Assembly: GCA_025267735.1 (NCBI GenBank)
Contig: CM046309.1
Span: forward strand, 29,768,702 to 29,832,701
Length of the DNA stretch: 64,000 nt
From: Mactra quadrangularis
Taxonomy: Eukaryota; Mollusca; Bivalvia; Venerida; Mactridae
Direction: 5' to 3'
The position numbers and the translations under genes are program-made. This document shows positions 24,177-37,916 of the stretch, piece after piece. Positions within the stretch are counted from its first letter, which is position 1, and each line of letters opens with the position of its first letter. The notes beneath the pieces were generated by a model that was not told the DNA's origin, ran no database searches, and saw nothing but the letters and a program-made list of their open reading frames with translations.

Positions 24177-24565
24177 TCGGTGTTTGGAGACAACGTTTGT
24201 TGTATGAGGTGTGGAAAATTATTTTTGAATTTACATTATAATATGTGTTTTTCTTGAGGACTTAGTAATAATTGACATATTAAAGATATATTTAATTGGA
24301 AATCTGTCTGAATTTTTTAACAATTTGAAGCTAACTGTAAGAATTTGTCATTGGAGACATAGGGATTTTCTACCCCCTAGCTTAATTAAGAGACAATATT
24401 TTGAAAAAATCGAAGTTTTCTTTACGAAATATGTCGTTTATATTTTTACTATAGCACTATCACTTGTAAATATGCATTTCATTTACAAAAATTCTGTAAG
24501 TTAGATTCCTGGAAACTTGATAAACGTTGGAGACATCAAATGTACATTCTAAGTGGGAATGAGTC

Positions 24566-27500
24566 ATATGATAGAAATACATGTACACAAGTCCAAGTTT
24601 CATGCTTATGCACGTTTACTGACTTCACAGCTATTACATGTAATCTAGTATGGAATATCATTTGAACAGAGAAATAGTGCATGTCTGATATGATGTACTT
24701 ATTACATCATATTAGTCCGGCCAACACCAAGGATGACCTTACACGAAATGATGTAGAAAATGTTATTCAATTTATTGGTAGACATGGTCTTACTGGTTCC
24801 AAATCCGATTGATGCCACTTTGTCCTTTAAAGGTGATGTTTCGACACCTTTGGGGATGTATTAAGGGCCCTTTAAAGGTGATGTTTCGACACCTTTGGGG
24901 AATTGTCTGGTTAACAGTGGCATTATGTTACACTGTTCAGGACATGTCCGGTTAACAGTGGCATCATGTTATACTGTTCAGGACACCAATTTTCAATGTA
25001 AAATAAATAGAAATAAATAAGAAATTTATTATATAGTGATAAAAATGTAAACTTAGGTGGAATCATGAACTGTGAAGGATGTATGTCCAAAATATGAATT
25101 ATAAAGGCTTTTTATTTATTTGTGTTATTGTATATACATATGTTTTTATGGTGGAGGGTTTTTTACTTACATGTATTATTATTTTTATAACATTTTTGTA
25201 CAACGCCATTGAATATGTAACATAGAAATAGGCGTTTAATCAAATGAATAAGTTTAAGCTTAAGTTTTGTCATCCTTGGGCAACTCCCAGAATCCAAGAC
25301 GGCGACTAAGATGGCGGCTAGATGCTAAATTATACATGCAAAATGTATTTTACACATCATGTTCTTAAAATGAAGGACAAAAGTGATTTCAACATTTGTA
25401 GATCTAGTTTGTTAAATTTTGTTATTCATATACAAATTTTTAAATTCAAAATGGCGGGCAAAATGGCGTAAAAATGGCGGACAAATGCTTTTAGCCCAGT
25501 ATTATAGAACAAACTGGCAGAAAGAGACTGAGTTGTGTAGATTTTTTTTACTTAAAGAATAGTTCATGTCATTAAAGAAACCGATTAATTTTACTAAGTT
25601 AAAAGTTATTATAAACAATTATAAATCCAAAATGGCGGCTAAAATGGTGGATGTGATCTAATAGTTTAGTATATAATATACATATATGGACGGAAACAAA
25701 CACGTGTGGTTTTAAGTTTCAATGTTTTTTTTTGTTTTTTTTTTTAATCCTAAACTCTCCAGTTTGTAAAACTACTCACCTGATCATCTATAAGCAACTC
25801 AAGATTCAAGGTGGAGTCCAAGATTACGGTTACGAAGCAAATTCAACCAGTTCTATTTTTTAGCAATAATGTATTGTAAATAATGAAGTGTTTTCATACT
25901 GATAAAGTTATTTGGTTGAAGACAGTCATATTAGCCTTCGGCCTGCGGCCTCGGGCTATAATTACTGTCTTCAGCCAAATAACAGGCCATTATGAAAACA
26001 CTTAATTCACTATGATCGCAGATAGGGTCCCTATCAAAACACTCAGATTGTACCAACATTCAAAATGGCAGCATTTTTTGTGGAAGAAAAACACTGCCTT
26101 CATGAGAAAACTCGGCCATTTTGACATTCGAATCCAATCAAAATACATGAATGTCATATTAGCCGAGGTATTTAAGAAAGGTCTTTTTTCCCATGATGGC
26201 CGAGTATTTGGTTATAATGCCGTAGTGAACGCCGTATCTATCAGCCCTGAATTTGAAGTCCAATATCATACAATTAATTAATTATGTTACTTATTTTCTT
26301 GATTTAATGAAATAAAAATTTGATAAATAATTGGAATGGACAAACTAATTTAATTTCCAAATTGCCATTTAAATAAAGAAAAACGGGAAAATAAAATGGG
26401 GTTAATATACAGTTTACAAGACAATTTATTATAGGACCATAATGAAGATCAATCATTTTGTTTAAGATTGCAATATGTGTGGATATTTGAAAAGCTTATA
26501 ATCCTTTTAGTTGAAAATTTTTGATGCAGTAAAAATAAACTGAAACATATAAATTGCAAAATAAGCATGTGCTATTTAAAATGAGAAAGAAACTAATTGA
26601 TTGAGCTTTTTATTATCATTACACAAACAATGATACAGTCTAACTTGACTAAACTAGAATAAATTAGAATAAAAATATGCTTAAATGTTTAAGTTCGCTT
26701 CAGTCTAATATTACATAACGATAGCACAATTTCTCTGGTCGTTTTTGTATATTGATAACAATTAACATTTCCAGTGACAACACAAATTTCTATTTACAGA
26801 GTATTTTTCACACAACACCCTAAGCACATCACATGCAATGGTAAACTTAACATATTAATGATTATTATCTTTAGAAAGTATCCAAGTGGGTAATACCTTA
26901 TGGCCAAAAGATAACATGCATAACTTTCTTCACTTTTGGTGTAGGATAGGTGACATTACTTTTTGAACGAATGTTAGTTGAACCCATTGTTATAGTGTCC
27001 CTCTTACAAGATAGATATTTCAAAATGAGAATCAGCACACCAATGTCGTCAGATATTTTTGGTGCTCAGCAAATTGCAGCAACAAAAATAGATCATTTGT
27101 TGTACAATTTTGTTGTCTGTGTCTTCTCGTACCAGGTCTTAAAGGTAAATGCGATTAAACATATTTGTTATTTTACCGAAAAAATGGAGAATCACCATAT
27201 CTTACAATGCATCGTTTATAATGTTTGGAGTGGAACATATTTGAATATAACGTACGAGATTGACAAATTGTCTCAACCTACCATCCTTCTTTGGGATGAC
27301 TGCAGTTGACAGTGAATATACTCCAATTGTGTTTAGTTATCAGGCCTGTTTGAACTTTTAACACTGATGCATCAGATCTGTTATGTGTTCTTTCAAGATA
27401 TTTAGACTTAAGTGAAACAACACATTTCTAAATTTTCTACTTGGCCATGTTTTGTAATTGGTGAATTCCTTAAAACCACCATCTTGCACAGGGTAACACT

Positions 27501-29597
27501 ATTTTCTAAATTATGAGCTGGACACTGGGTTCAAATAGCAGTGTATGACTCAATCCCAATTAAAGTGGACATATGGGCAAATTTTTTTTCATTTTTTTCA
27601 TGTCATCAAATATGAGTTTTAAATCAATTAAAGGCATTGTAGACATGTTCTGAACGCAGTATAAAAATCTTTTCAGCTGGGCTAGTATACTTTTTTAGAT
27701 ATAGGCTGGTGTAAGGTCACACCTACCATTAATAAATGTGCTTATGAAAATCGAACATGTGCTGTAAATTTCACTTATTTAAAAGTAGTAATGGTCAAAC
27801 TGTTGAGAAATTCAATACGGTTGCATTCTATAAGGTATTATGTTTCGGAATAAATGATTAAGACTGAAGAGTAAGCCAGATACTTTCAGAAAAACAAAAT
27901 TAGTGAATACGCTATTTTCACAAGTTTTATTTGTTTTAAAAGTGTCATTCATATCAACTGTTCCAGAACGATGCAAACAAGTTAAATATAGAATGAAACT
28001 GTTTAAAATAGTTAGATACCATTGTCTTAGTGTTATAACAAAACGTTGTGTGCATGTGAACCACCACAAAGCAACCAATAAAGAATATAATTGTTGTCCC
28101 GTACGTTAGCAAAATTGGCTCGTACGTTATATACTTCAGTTTGGTCATCTAAACTATTGATAACTAAGTTAAACTGTAAGAATACAACTTACATTGTTCT
28201 GTAATTTGTTGTACAATTCAATGTACTTGTGTTTTACATATAAAACTACAATAATATCTCTCAATTACAATAATTACGCGAACCATTTTCATTTTTCCAA
28301 GAGAACAACATTCAACAATTTTGTGACAAGTTTAACAAAGAAACAGAGCAAACTAACGCATAAACTAATAAAAGCTATTTAGTAGTGGGGTAACATGTGA
28401 TTTACAACCATCAAATCATCCGGCAAATGCATGTTTAGACAATTCTACAGTGTCCCGTACGTTATTAAATAAGTAAGATAATGTATGAACCTGATCAAAT
28501 TATTGCAGTGTGTGCTAAATTATTCTAAAGTTATAATTTGATCAAACGAGGCATTGTTTTAATTTATCATTTCAAAGCTAGATGGTATTCAATTAAGAAC
28601 AATGCAAACTATTCATCATTAATTGCAAATAATAAGTACTATAAGTTATTTTCCCGTCACTCTTGATAGTTACTTTTGAACATCATCAATTTCATTATAA
28701 TTGCCGTTCCCATAATATTTTCGCCTGTGAAGATTAAATGCATGTTAAGGAACCTTACAAAAGCAATTTATCATAAATATTCAGACGATTATCAATTATT
28801 GTGTCACATTTTGTCCCGTACGTTACGGACTCGTACGTTATTTTTCATTTTGTATTTAGTGGTTTTTTGTGTGTCACAAATATGCACTTTAAATGAATTA
28901 TAAAAACACTTTATAAACTTTTTATTTAATCAATGAAGATCAGTTCAATGAAGAATTTATATATCTATTTGAAAAGGTTTATTAGATATTTTGATTTTAC
29001 TAATTGTCCCGTTCGTTACGTGGTGAAAATTACGATTCATTTTTTAATAAATGAGCTCATAAATTACCGATACCAATAAAATTTCAGCTAAAATGAATAT
29101 CTTATCATTAGTATATATCTTTATGGACTTTACTTACACAAAAATAGTTTGTAAAGAGTGCAAAGCTGTGAGATTAATGAAGCCTTTAAATAAATGTCCC
29201 GTACGTTATCGGTGTTTGGAGACAACGTTTGTTGTATGAGGTGTGGAAAATTATTTTTGAATTTACATTATAATATGTGTTTTTCTTGAGGACTTAGTAA
29301 TAATTGACATATTAAAGATATATTTAATTGGAAATCTGTCTGAATTTTTTAACAATTTGAAGCTAACTGTAAGAATTTGTCATTGGAGACATAGGGATTT
29401 TCTACCCCCTAGCTTAATTAAGAGACAATATTTTGAAAAAATCGAAGTTTTCTTTACGAAATATGTCGTTTATATTTTTACTATAGCACTATCACTTGTA
29501 AATATGCATTTCATTTACAAAAATTCTGTAAGTTAGATTCCTGGAAACTTGATAAACGTTGGAGACATCAAATGTACATTCTAAGTGGGAATGAGTC
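24566..29597. repeat. 5,032-bp tandem repeat, unit 2
   Basis: Full second copy of the unit starting at 19534, with all the same internal landmarks shifted by 5,032. The junction GGGAATGAGTC/ATATGATAG is abrupt, without extra bases or a recognisable target duplication, as in a head-to-tail tandem duplication. Confidence 0.95.
28095..29208 (+). repeat. Seven CGTACGTTA boxes, unit 2
   Basis: Same set as at 23063-24176, shifted by 5,032. Unit 3 ends before this part. Confidence 0.9.
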
Positions 29598-32578
29598 ATA
29601 TGATAGAAATACATGTACACAAGTCCAAGTTTCATGCTTATGCACGTTTACTGACTTCACAGCTATTACATGTAATCTAGTATGGAATATCATTTGAACA
29701 GAGAAATAGTGCATGTCTGATATGATGTACTTATTACATCATATTAGTCCGGCCAACACCAAGGATGACCTTACACGAAATGATGTAGAAAATGTTATTC
29801 AATTTATTGGTAGACATGGTCTTACTGGTTCCAAATCCGATTGATGCCACTTTGTCCTTTAAAGGTGATGTTTCGACACCTTTGGGGATGTATTAAGGGC
29901 CCTTTAAAGGTGATGTTTCGACACCTTTGGGGAATTGTCTGGTTAACAGTGGCATTATGTTACACTGTTCAGGACATGTCCGGTTAACAGTGGCATCATG
30001 TTATACTGTTCAGGACACCAATTTTCAATGTAAAATAAATAGAAATAAATAAGAAATTTATTATATAGTGATAAAAATGTAAACTTAGGTGGAATCATGA
30101 ACTGTGAAGGATGTATGTCCAAAATATGAATTATAAAGGCTTTTTATTTATTTGTGTTATTGTATATACATATGTTTTTATGGTGGAGGGTTTTTTACTT
30201 ACATGTATTATTATTTTTATAACATTTTTGTACAACGCCATTGAATATGTAACATAGAAATAGGCGTTTAATCAAATGAATAAGTTTAAGCTTAAGTTTT
30301 GTCATCCTTGGGCAACTCCCAGAATCCAAGACGGCGACTAAGATGGCGGCTAGATGCTAAATTATACATGCAAAATGTATTTTACACATCATGTTCTTAA
30401 AATGAAGGACAAAAGTGATTTCAACATTTGTAGATCTAGTTTGTTAAATTTTGTTATTCATATACAAATTTTTAAATTCAAAATGGCGGGCAAAATGGCG
30501 TAAAAATGGCGGACAAATGCTTTTAGCCCAGTATTATAGAACAAACTGGCAGAAAGAGACTGAGTTGTGTAGATTTTTTTTACTTAAAGAATAGTTCATG
30601 TCATTAAAGAAACCGATTAATTTTACTAAGTTAAAAGTTATTATAAACAATTATAAATCCAAAATGGCGGCTAAAATGGTGGATGTGATCTAATAGTTTA
30701 GTATATAATATACATATATGGACGGAAACAAACACGTGTGGTTTTAAGTTTCAATGTTTTTTTTTGTTTTTTTTTTTAATCCTAAACTCTCCAGTTTGTA
30801 AAACTACTCACCTGATCATCTATAAGCAACTCAAGATTCAAGGTGGAGTCCAAGATTACGGTTACGAAGCAAATTCAACCAGTTCTATTTTTTAGCAATA
30901 ATGTATTGTAAATAATGAAGTGTTTTCATACTGATAAAGTTATTTGGTTGAAGACAGTCATATTAGCCTTCGGCCTGCGGCCTCGGGCTATAATTACTGT
31001 CTTCAGCCAAATAACAGGCCATTATGAAAACACTTAATTCACTATGATCGCAGATAGGGTCCCTATCAAAACACTCAGATTGTACCAACATTCAAAATGG
31101 CAGCATTTTTTGTGGAAGAAAAACACTGCCTTCATGAGAAAACTCGGCCATTTTGACATTCGAATCCAATCAAAATACATGAATGTCATATTAGCCGAGG
31201 TATTTAAGAAAGGTCTTTTTTCCCATGATGGCCGAGTATTTGGTTATAATGCCGTAGTGAACGCCGTATCTATCAGCCCTGAATTTGAAGTCCAATATCA
31301 TACAATTAATTAATTATGTTACTTATTTTCTTGATTTAATGAAATAAAAATTTGATAAATAATTGGAATGGACAAACTAATTTAATTTCCAAATTGCCAT
31401 TTAAATAAAGAAAAACGGGAAAATAAAATGGGGTTAATATACAGTTTACAAGACAATTTATTATAGGACCATAATGAAGATCAATCATTTTGTTTAAGAT
31501 TGCAATATGTGTGGATATTTGAAAAGCTTATAATCCTTTTAGTTGAAAATTTTTGATGCAGTAAAAATAAACTGAAACATATAAATTGCAAAATAAGCAT
31601 GTGCTATTTAAAATGAGAAAGAAACTAATTGATTGAGCTTTTTATTATCATTACACAAACAATGATACAGTCTAACTTGACTAAACTAGAATAAATTAGA
31701 ATAAAAATATGCTTAAATGTTTAAGTTCGCTTCAGTCTAATATTACATAACGATAGCACAATTTCTCTGGTCGTTTTTGTATATTGATAACAATTAACAT
31801 TTCCAGTGACAACACAAATTTCTATTTACAGAGTATTTTTCACACAACACCCTAAGCACATCACATGCAATGGTAAACTTAACATATTAATGATTATTAT
31901 CTTTAGAAAGTATCCAAGTGGGTAATACCTTATGGCCAAAAGATAACATGCATAACTTTCTTCACTTTTGGTGTAGGATAGGTGACATTACTTTTTGAAC
32001 GAATGTTAGTTGAACCCATTGTTATAGTGTCCCTCTTACAAGATAGATATTTCAAAATGAGAATCAGCACACCAATGTCGTCAGATATTTTTGGTGCTCA
32101 GCAAATTGCAGCAACAAAAATAGATCATTTGTTGTACAATTTTGTTGTCTGTGTCTTCTCGTACCAGGTCTTAAAGGTAAATGCGATTAAACATATTTGT
32201 TATTTTACCGAAAAAATGGAGAATCACCATATCTTACAATGCATCGTTTATAATGTTTGGAGTGGAACATATTTGAATATAACGTACGAGATTGACAAAT
32301 TGTCTCAACCTACCATCCTTCTTTGGGATGACTGCAGTTGACAGTGAATATACTCCAATTGTGTTTAGTTATCAGGCCTGTTTGAACTTTTAACACTGAT
32401 GCATCAGATCTGTTATGTGTTCTTTCAAGATATTTAGACTTAAGTGAAACAACACATTTCTAAATTTTCTACTTGGCCATGTTTTGTAATTGGTGAATTC
32501 CTTAAAACCACCATCTTGCACAGGGTAACACTATTTTCTAAATTATGAGCTGGACACTGGGTTCAAATAGCAGTGTAT
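29598..32578. repeat. 5,032-bp tandem repeat, unit 3 (partial, 2,981 bp)
   Basis: Follows units 1 and 2 up to CAGTGTAT at 32578, then diverges into unrelated sequence (ACGCTTATAG instead of GACTCAATCC). It lacks the last two-fifths of the unit, including all CGTACGTTA boxes. The array therefore holds about 2.6 units. Confidence 0.95.
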
Positions 32579-34250
32579 ACGCTTATAGAATTGGCATCTA
32601 CGCGACTTAATTTCTCTCTGTCCTTGTAATTAAAAACAAATTATACTACAAACTTGTGATGAAAATTTGCTTTAGATATTTCTCCTTTTTGATCAATGGA
32701 TAGAGTCATTTACAATGAAATAAAGAACACTTATGATACAGTTGTGATATCTGATGTCAAGATCGAACTTGAAATCCTATTGCTATATCTCTTATTTACT
32801 ATCAAAATGTGTTACAATGTCAACATAATTTCTATCAATTGCTTTGGCATTAATATATTCTTAGAATACCTTGAAAGATAATAGAACATGCACACAATAT
32901 TTTCAATATCATTTGTCTTTTTCTTTGTTTATAACTTCTTTTTAGTACATATTGATTATTGAAGTGGCAAACATATATGTAAAAGTGGTCGTTATTCTAA
33001 GGATATTAAAATATTGTATTACAACCTATGTTGTTCAATGAATTACATGTAAATATTATCAGAATAGTGTCTCTAAATTGCCATCTTAGAAACAATTTGC
33101 TTCTAGAGTCAACTGACAAGCTATAGTATCAATGATTTAATTTTCGCAAGAGCAAGAGATATAAAGAACCTAAACATGTTGCTGTACACCCATTAGTGTG
33201 GAGTTATGTCTATTTATGTGACTTGAAATTAACTTTCCAGCTCTTATAATTCATTTTGACCACCATCTTGGATTCTTGAAGTTATCAAAGAATACCAGCA
33301 TGGCATCAATTGGTTACATAAACAAAAGTAAAACTACAAAATAAAATGCATTGAAATCATTTTGTATGTACCCCAGTCTATGACTTAGCTCATTGTGGTT
33401 GATATATACCCGACAGCTAGTTATTTACGCCATTCTAGCCACCATCTTGGATTTTGGGAATTGCCAAATGATGCCAGTGTAGCATCAACCAGTTTTATAA
33501 ACTAAACTAAAGAGTAATTACTACAAAAATGCATTAAACTTTTTTTATATGACTCAGTGTACGATTTTGCTCATTGTGTTTGATATTCCCGACAAATGTA
33601 GCTTTAATCCGTCATTTTGTCCGCCATCTTGGATTGGAAAAAAATGAAGGGTTCCAAAATTGCATGAAATAAAATTGCAGGTAATGTTAGACTAATTTTA
33701 GCTCTTTAAATTATCGGACTGTGATAAAGATGGACTTATTATACATTAATCAGCTCTCATCCGCCATTTTGTCCGCCATCTTGAATTTTCAGAGTTGCCC
33801 AAGAGTGCCGAAGTGGCATCATCCAGTTTCGTAAACTACAGTGTCTTAGCTTCAAGAAAATGCAAAAACATTTTCTACATCATTCCATGCACGGTTCAGT
33901 CGATTTTTGTAGTTTATATACCGGACTATATGTAATCAAAGTAATACTTAATGAAGTAAAATGTATGTTCAGTCATTTGTAAATTTCCATCTATGACCAA
34001 TGTTGATGGTCTGAATAATAGATTTGTCTTGAAATATGGACCTTTTTCATCTAAAAGTCAGAATTGGCAACTTAAAAATCGCATGATTTTGAAATAACCA
34101 AAGTGGTGTTAATAGCTGATCTTTTGCATTGCATTTAGGTTATTGCAGCCAGCTTACGTTTAAGACTGATTTAAAGTAAAGATAAAAATAGTTACCCCCT
34201 AGTACAAGTGAAAGCTATAGGACAAAATGATAAAAAAACAAACAGTGATA
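32579..34250. other. Right flank of the tandem array, no gene seen
   Basis: Unique-looking AT-rich sequence from 32579, then the inverted box array at 33245-33920. The 61-codon frame at 32696-32881 has no splice or family support. Confidence 0.5.
33245..33920 (-). repeat. About four diverged ~150-185-bp repeats with CCATCTTGGATT boxes
   Basis: ACCATCTTGGATT (about 33261), CACCATCTTGGATT (33447), CCGCCATCTTGGATT (33624) and CCGCCATCTTGAATT (33774) recur at intervals of roughly 186, 177 and 150. They are accompanied by TTGCCAAATGATGCC-like and TCATTGTGGTTGATAT-like words, so whole monomers repeat. On the - strand each reads AATCCAAGATGGCGG, the same box found on the + strand inside the 5-kb unit. 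The two sets are therefore inverted relative to each other. Confidence 0.75.
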
Positions 34251-35162
34251 GGTTCAATAATATATTTTATTAACATAGCAGCAATCAAAGGAAGGAAAAC
34301 TATAGATTTACTTCTATAGAACATGTTATAGTTTAAATTGTAATAACATGAATCATAGAAAATACATTAAGGATTCAATTATAACACAGAAAGTAATACC
34401 AGGATCATGGTGGATTTTATCTCAACTAAAGGCCCATTTTATTAGTCTATCACTCACAGAAGTTCCTGCAATATATAAATTATGTTGTTGAATTTTCACT
34501 AATATTGCCAATATTTAATTTCATGAAAGATTGCTTTTCATCTATAAATGCTATTGGCATTTTTACAGCTGTAAAAATCTTGCACATTGTATATGCATCT
34601 AGGAGAGACATTTATAGCCTAAAATTTCAGATTGTCATGAAAAATCTGCACGTGATTTTTAAAGTCAATAAAATGAGCCTTACAAACTAAACTCTAAACC
34701 AATTGGTAATAAACATTCCAGTCAGACAGTCAATCTTACAGATCAATACAAGAACATGTCAAACAATCAAATATAAATAATAGAATATAGAAAATATAAC
34801 TGCTTTGTCATGAAACAAAATCATTGTTTTGGAAAGGAAATATCAAACTGCCTTCAAGTTTTTGATCTTAAATGTTCATGAAAAATTACACTGTAACATC
34901 AACATACCTAGTATTCAACTACAAAGTTCAAACATTAATATTACAACTTTATTGAACCAAGAATTTAACAATTTAGAAGTTATAGTAACATGATTACTAA
35001 GTTTATCAATGTTACATGGTATGATTTCATGGACATAATAGATCACATATGCATTTACACTTACAACTAGTCCTAGACATTGAAATACAATCTAAGATTA
35101 AGGCCAATAAAAAACATTGGAGATACAAAGTTAAAGTCTGTCAAGTTTAATGATACAAATTT

Positions 35163-35326
35163 CAGGGCTTGACATAAAGTAGGTGGCCCAGTAGGAAAAC
35201 CACCTATATTTTTTACTTGCCTTTATTATAATGTTCAGTAGTAGTAACAAGTTGCCTGAACCAAAAATTAGGTCATAAGGCATGATAAGGGGCAAAAAAG
35301 GATAACCACAAATTTGTCAAGCCCTG
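35163..35326. mobile_element. 164-bp hAT-like MITE
   Basis: Ends CAGGGCTTGACA and TGTCAAGCCCTG are perfect 12-bp TIRs; CAGGG termini are common in hAT elements. The flanks ACAAATTT and CAAATTGT are similar but not an exact 8-bp duplication, so the class is tentative. Confidence 0.65.
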
Positions 35327-35526
35327 CAAATTGTTTCAAACAAGTAATACATCAGTCATTGATTTTACTCTGTACATTCATGTATACATCAGAGCAAAAA
35401 AAGATGAAGTTATAGTTCTAGGCCATATCAAATATAAATATAAAATAAACAGTCACCAAGCTATTGCTAAAAAACAAACACAAAAATAATTTAACCTCAC
35501 CCTCATTGTAATACACATACATTTGA

Positions 35527-35608
35527 ATATCGAGAGTTGCCTGCAAGACTGTAGTAACTCACTCTTACCCAAGGTACTTACTACAGCACTGCGGGCAACC
35601 CTTGATAT
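35527..35608. mobile_element. 82-bp fold-back MITE, ATATCGAG family, copy 1
   Basis: ATATCGAGAGTTGCCTGCAAG..GTAGTAA pairs with TTACTACAGCACTGCGGGCAACCCTTGATAT. A second member with the same arms but a different loop is at 63147-63230. Confidence 0.8.
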
Positions 35609-37916
35609 GTAAATTTTGTATCACACAGCAATATTGGCCTCAACATGTCCTAGGATTTTTTTAATGAAACCGAGCCCTTGACTTAAACAGTTTGTCAATA
35701 TCTGTATAGAAAAATGAATGCATATGAAGAGAGTGAATTTTAGTCACTTTTTCCATATTGACAAGGCAGCTTATTGTCCCCATAATCTGGCATAAAATCA
35801 CTATCAATTTACAATTCATTTATGTGTAAATAAATTTAAACTGATACTATAAAATGCTACATAAAGCATCTAGCAGCGAAACAATGATATGATAATTAGT
35901 AATTTATCACTGTGAACCAACAATATTAATCACTAAGGCCAATATGGTCAATACTGCTGGGTAATACTAAAATAAAACAGATATATCAAAATCAAATTGA
36001 TACAAACTAACTGGAATGGAGACAGAAAAATGTTGTAAAAATTAATGTAAGTACAATTTTTAACAATCCTTACACACACACTAAGACATAATGTCAAACA
36101 ATGCAAACTTATGTAAGAAGGATCAAAAGGTTTAATCGTAATAAACTGAAACAATAACTTCTTCATATTAGGCATAGCAGGTACATGGAAATAGTTTTGG
36201 GAGCAAATCTAAAGCCACATTGACTACCAACAAACCTAGCTATTATGTTCATGAAGCAAAAGTCTGGCTATGCCTTGCCTTATTAAAGATTCTGTATAAC
36301 AGATTTTCATCTACTGAAATACCATGACAATGTACACCATCATTTCAGAACACACATTGTTCTTCCATATCAAAAATGTTTTTTGCCAGTAACAGATTAA
36401 TCCATCAGACCATTAATTCATACGGTAAAAATCAGTGTCAACATATCTTCCAAATTAACCTATGGACATGATATAGTCTGGTCGATAGACACAATTTGTC
36501 CTTACCAAATAGAGATAAAATTCAAAGATAATAAAACATCATAACATGCAATGCATTATAAGTATACATATCAATAACCATAATTTAAAGACAAACAAAC
36601 CATAACCAGACTACATGTAAGATTAAATATCACCCTAAACTCAAGATATTTAGGTCATTAGAGGCAATTGAATGACTTGGACATACTAGATCAAAATAAG
36701 AGAGTATAAGTGATAATGTAACACCCATACTTCCTTTTGTGAAATCTCTGAAATTTTACATTAAAAAAAGTTTCTAGTCCTTTGGTATGGATCATTTAAT
36801 ACAACAAAAAAACAGTGACCAGTAAACAATTAATGATAAATATCCTAAAGTTCTAAGTAATAAAAATAATTAGATTTGTACATAAATAAACATGAATTTA
36901 ACATCAAATAAACAAAACAATTCAAATACTTATATTATACATGATTAAAGTCTATGATGGTAATTATACAAATTGTCAATCTCATTCGGACATTTGGATC
37001 TCCCCTACCAGCCTTTTTAACTTTTCTAGTCATAAACTTCATTTTAAGAATACTGTTTCCAATAAATTGCTCTATCATTGAAACTACATTTCAACCTGCC
37101 TTCAGCTCAGTGTTCAAAACAAAGTCATAAATATTACAGATGTTCATTCATATTGTAGTTACTTATAATGGCAACTCCCTCAAATATACGAAGGCTTTGG
37201 TCAACATGGATACAATCACCAGGAATCAAAGGGTGACAGAAGCTTGGTGACTGTCACATCTACAGATCTATAAAAATCTTTCTAGCAGATGATAAGTAAT
37301 GATCAGATCGGCAAATCTGTAATCATGTTTTTACACAGACAAATTACAACAATGGCACAGCAGTATTTCTTGTAAATAAAACCAAAAATCATAACAGTTA
37401 AATTATAGCTATACATATAAGTAGCAGTTAGAAATTGGCAAATAAAGATTTAAAAATAAATATTTTTTCTATAAGAGAAAAAGTTCATATGAGACAAAAA
37501 CATATTAACATATATTCTAACACAATAAAGTTTAGTTTGATTTAATCATGAACAATGTGTAGGTTTAACTTGTGGAATATCCGTAGCATATTTTTTATTG
37601 TAAATATTGCACACCGTAATAAATGCATTTCTGCTATCTTCTAGCCAATGTATCCAAGAATAAACATGATCATAAAAATCTCAACTTCTGTATTCAATAG
37701 TCTTAATTCTGCAGATACATGGAATACATGGTAATTTTTATGTAAAAGTCGTATCTAAGTGTAGAGAACTTTCAACACTAAATTTGAACACAGTTTGATA
37801 TGGATCATAATAGGATTGCATCAATGTTAATGTAGCACAGATTAACTTACTGACGGCACAATTTGGTAAAATATTTGATATAAAAGTTTAGGCTTTCCAT
37901 AGTTGAAGATTTTTAT

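Larger units (their letters stand above)
19534..24565. repeat. 5,032-bp tandem repeat, unit 1
   Basis: From ATATGATAGAAATACATGTA at 19534 the sequence recurs at 24566 and 29598, exactly 5,032 bases apart each time. The reading frames in each unit translate identically, and the parts compared by eye show no difference. No recognisable gene: the longest open frames are 89 and 119 codons, without family resemblance. Contents in order: two pairs of short direct repeats (19792-19953), ATGGCGG-type boxes (20276-20620), a (T)n tract, a fold-back with a GGCCTGCGGCC core (20854-20971), AT-rich sequence, then seven CGTACGTTA-type boxes (23063-24176). Confidence 0.95.
34251..37916 (-). other. Gene-free 3.7 kb, possibly the JAGN1 3' UTR
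   Basis: No exon seen on either strand. On the - strand it directly follows the JAGN1 stop. A - strand AATAAA at 34271-34266 could end a very long 3' UTR, and many nearer AATAAA words exist. Holds the two small TIR elements at 35163 and 35527. Confidence 0.3.

Noticed and set aside
19534..32578. CRISPR-like or viral concatemer reading of the tandem array
   Set aside because: The unit is 5 kb with no spacers, no cas genes and no recognisable viral genes, in an intron-rich animal genome.
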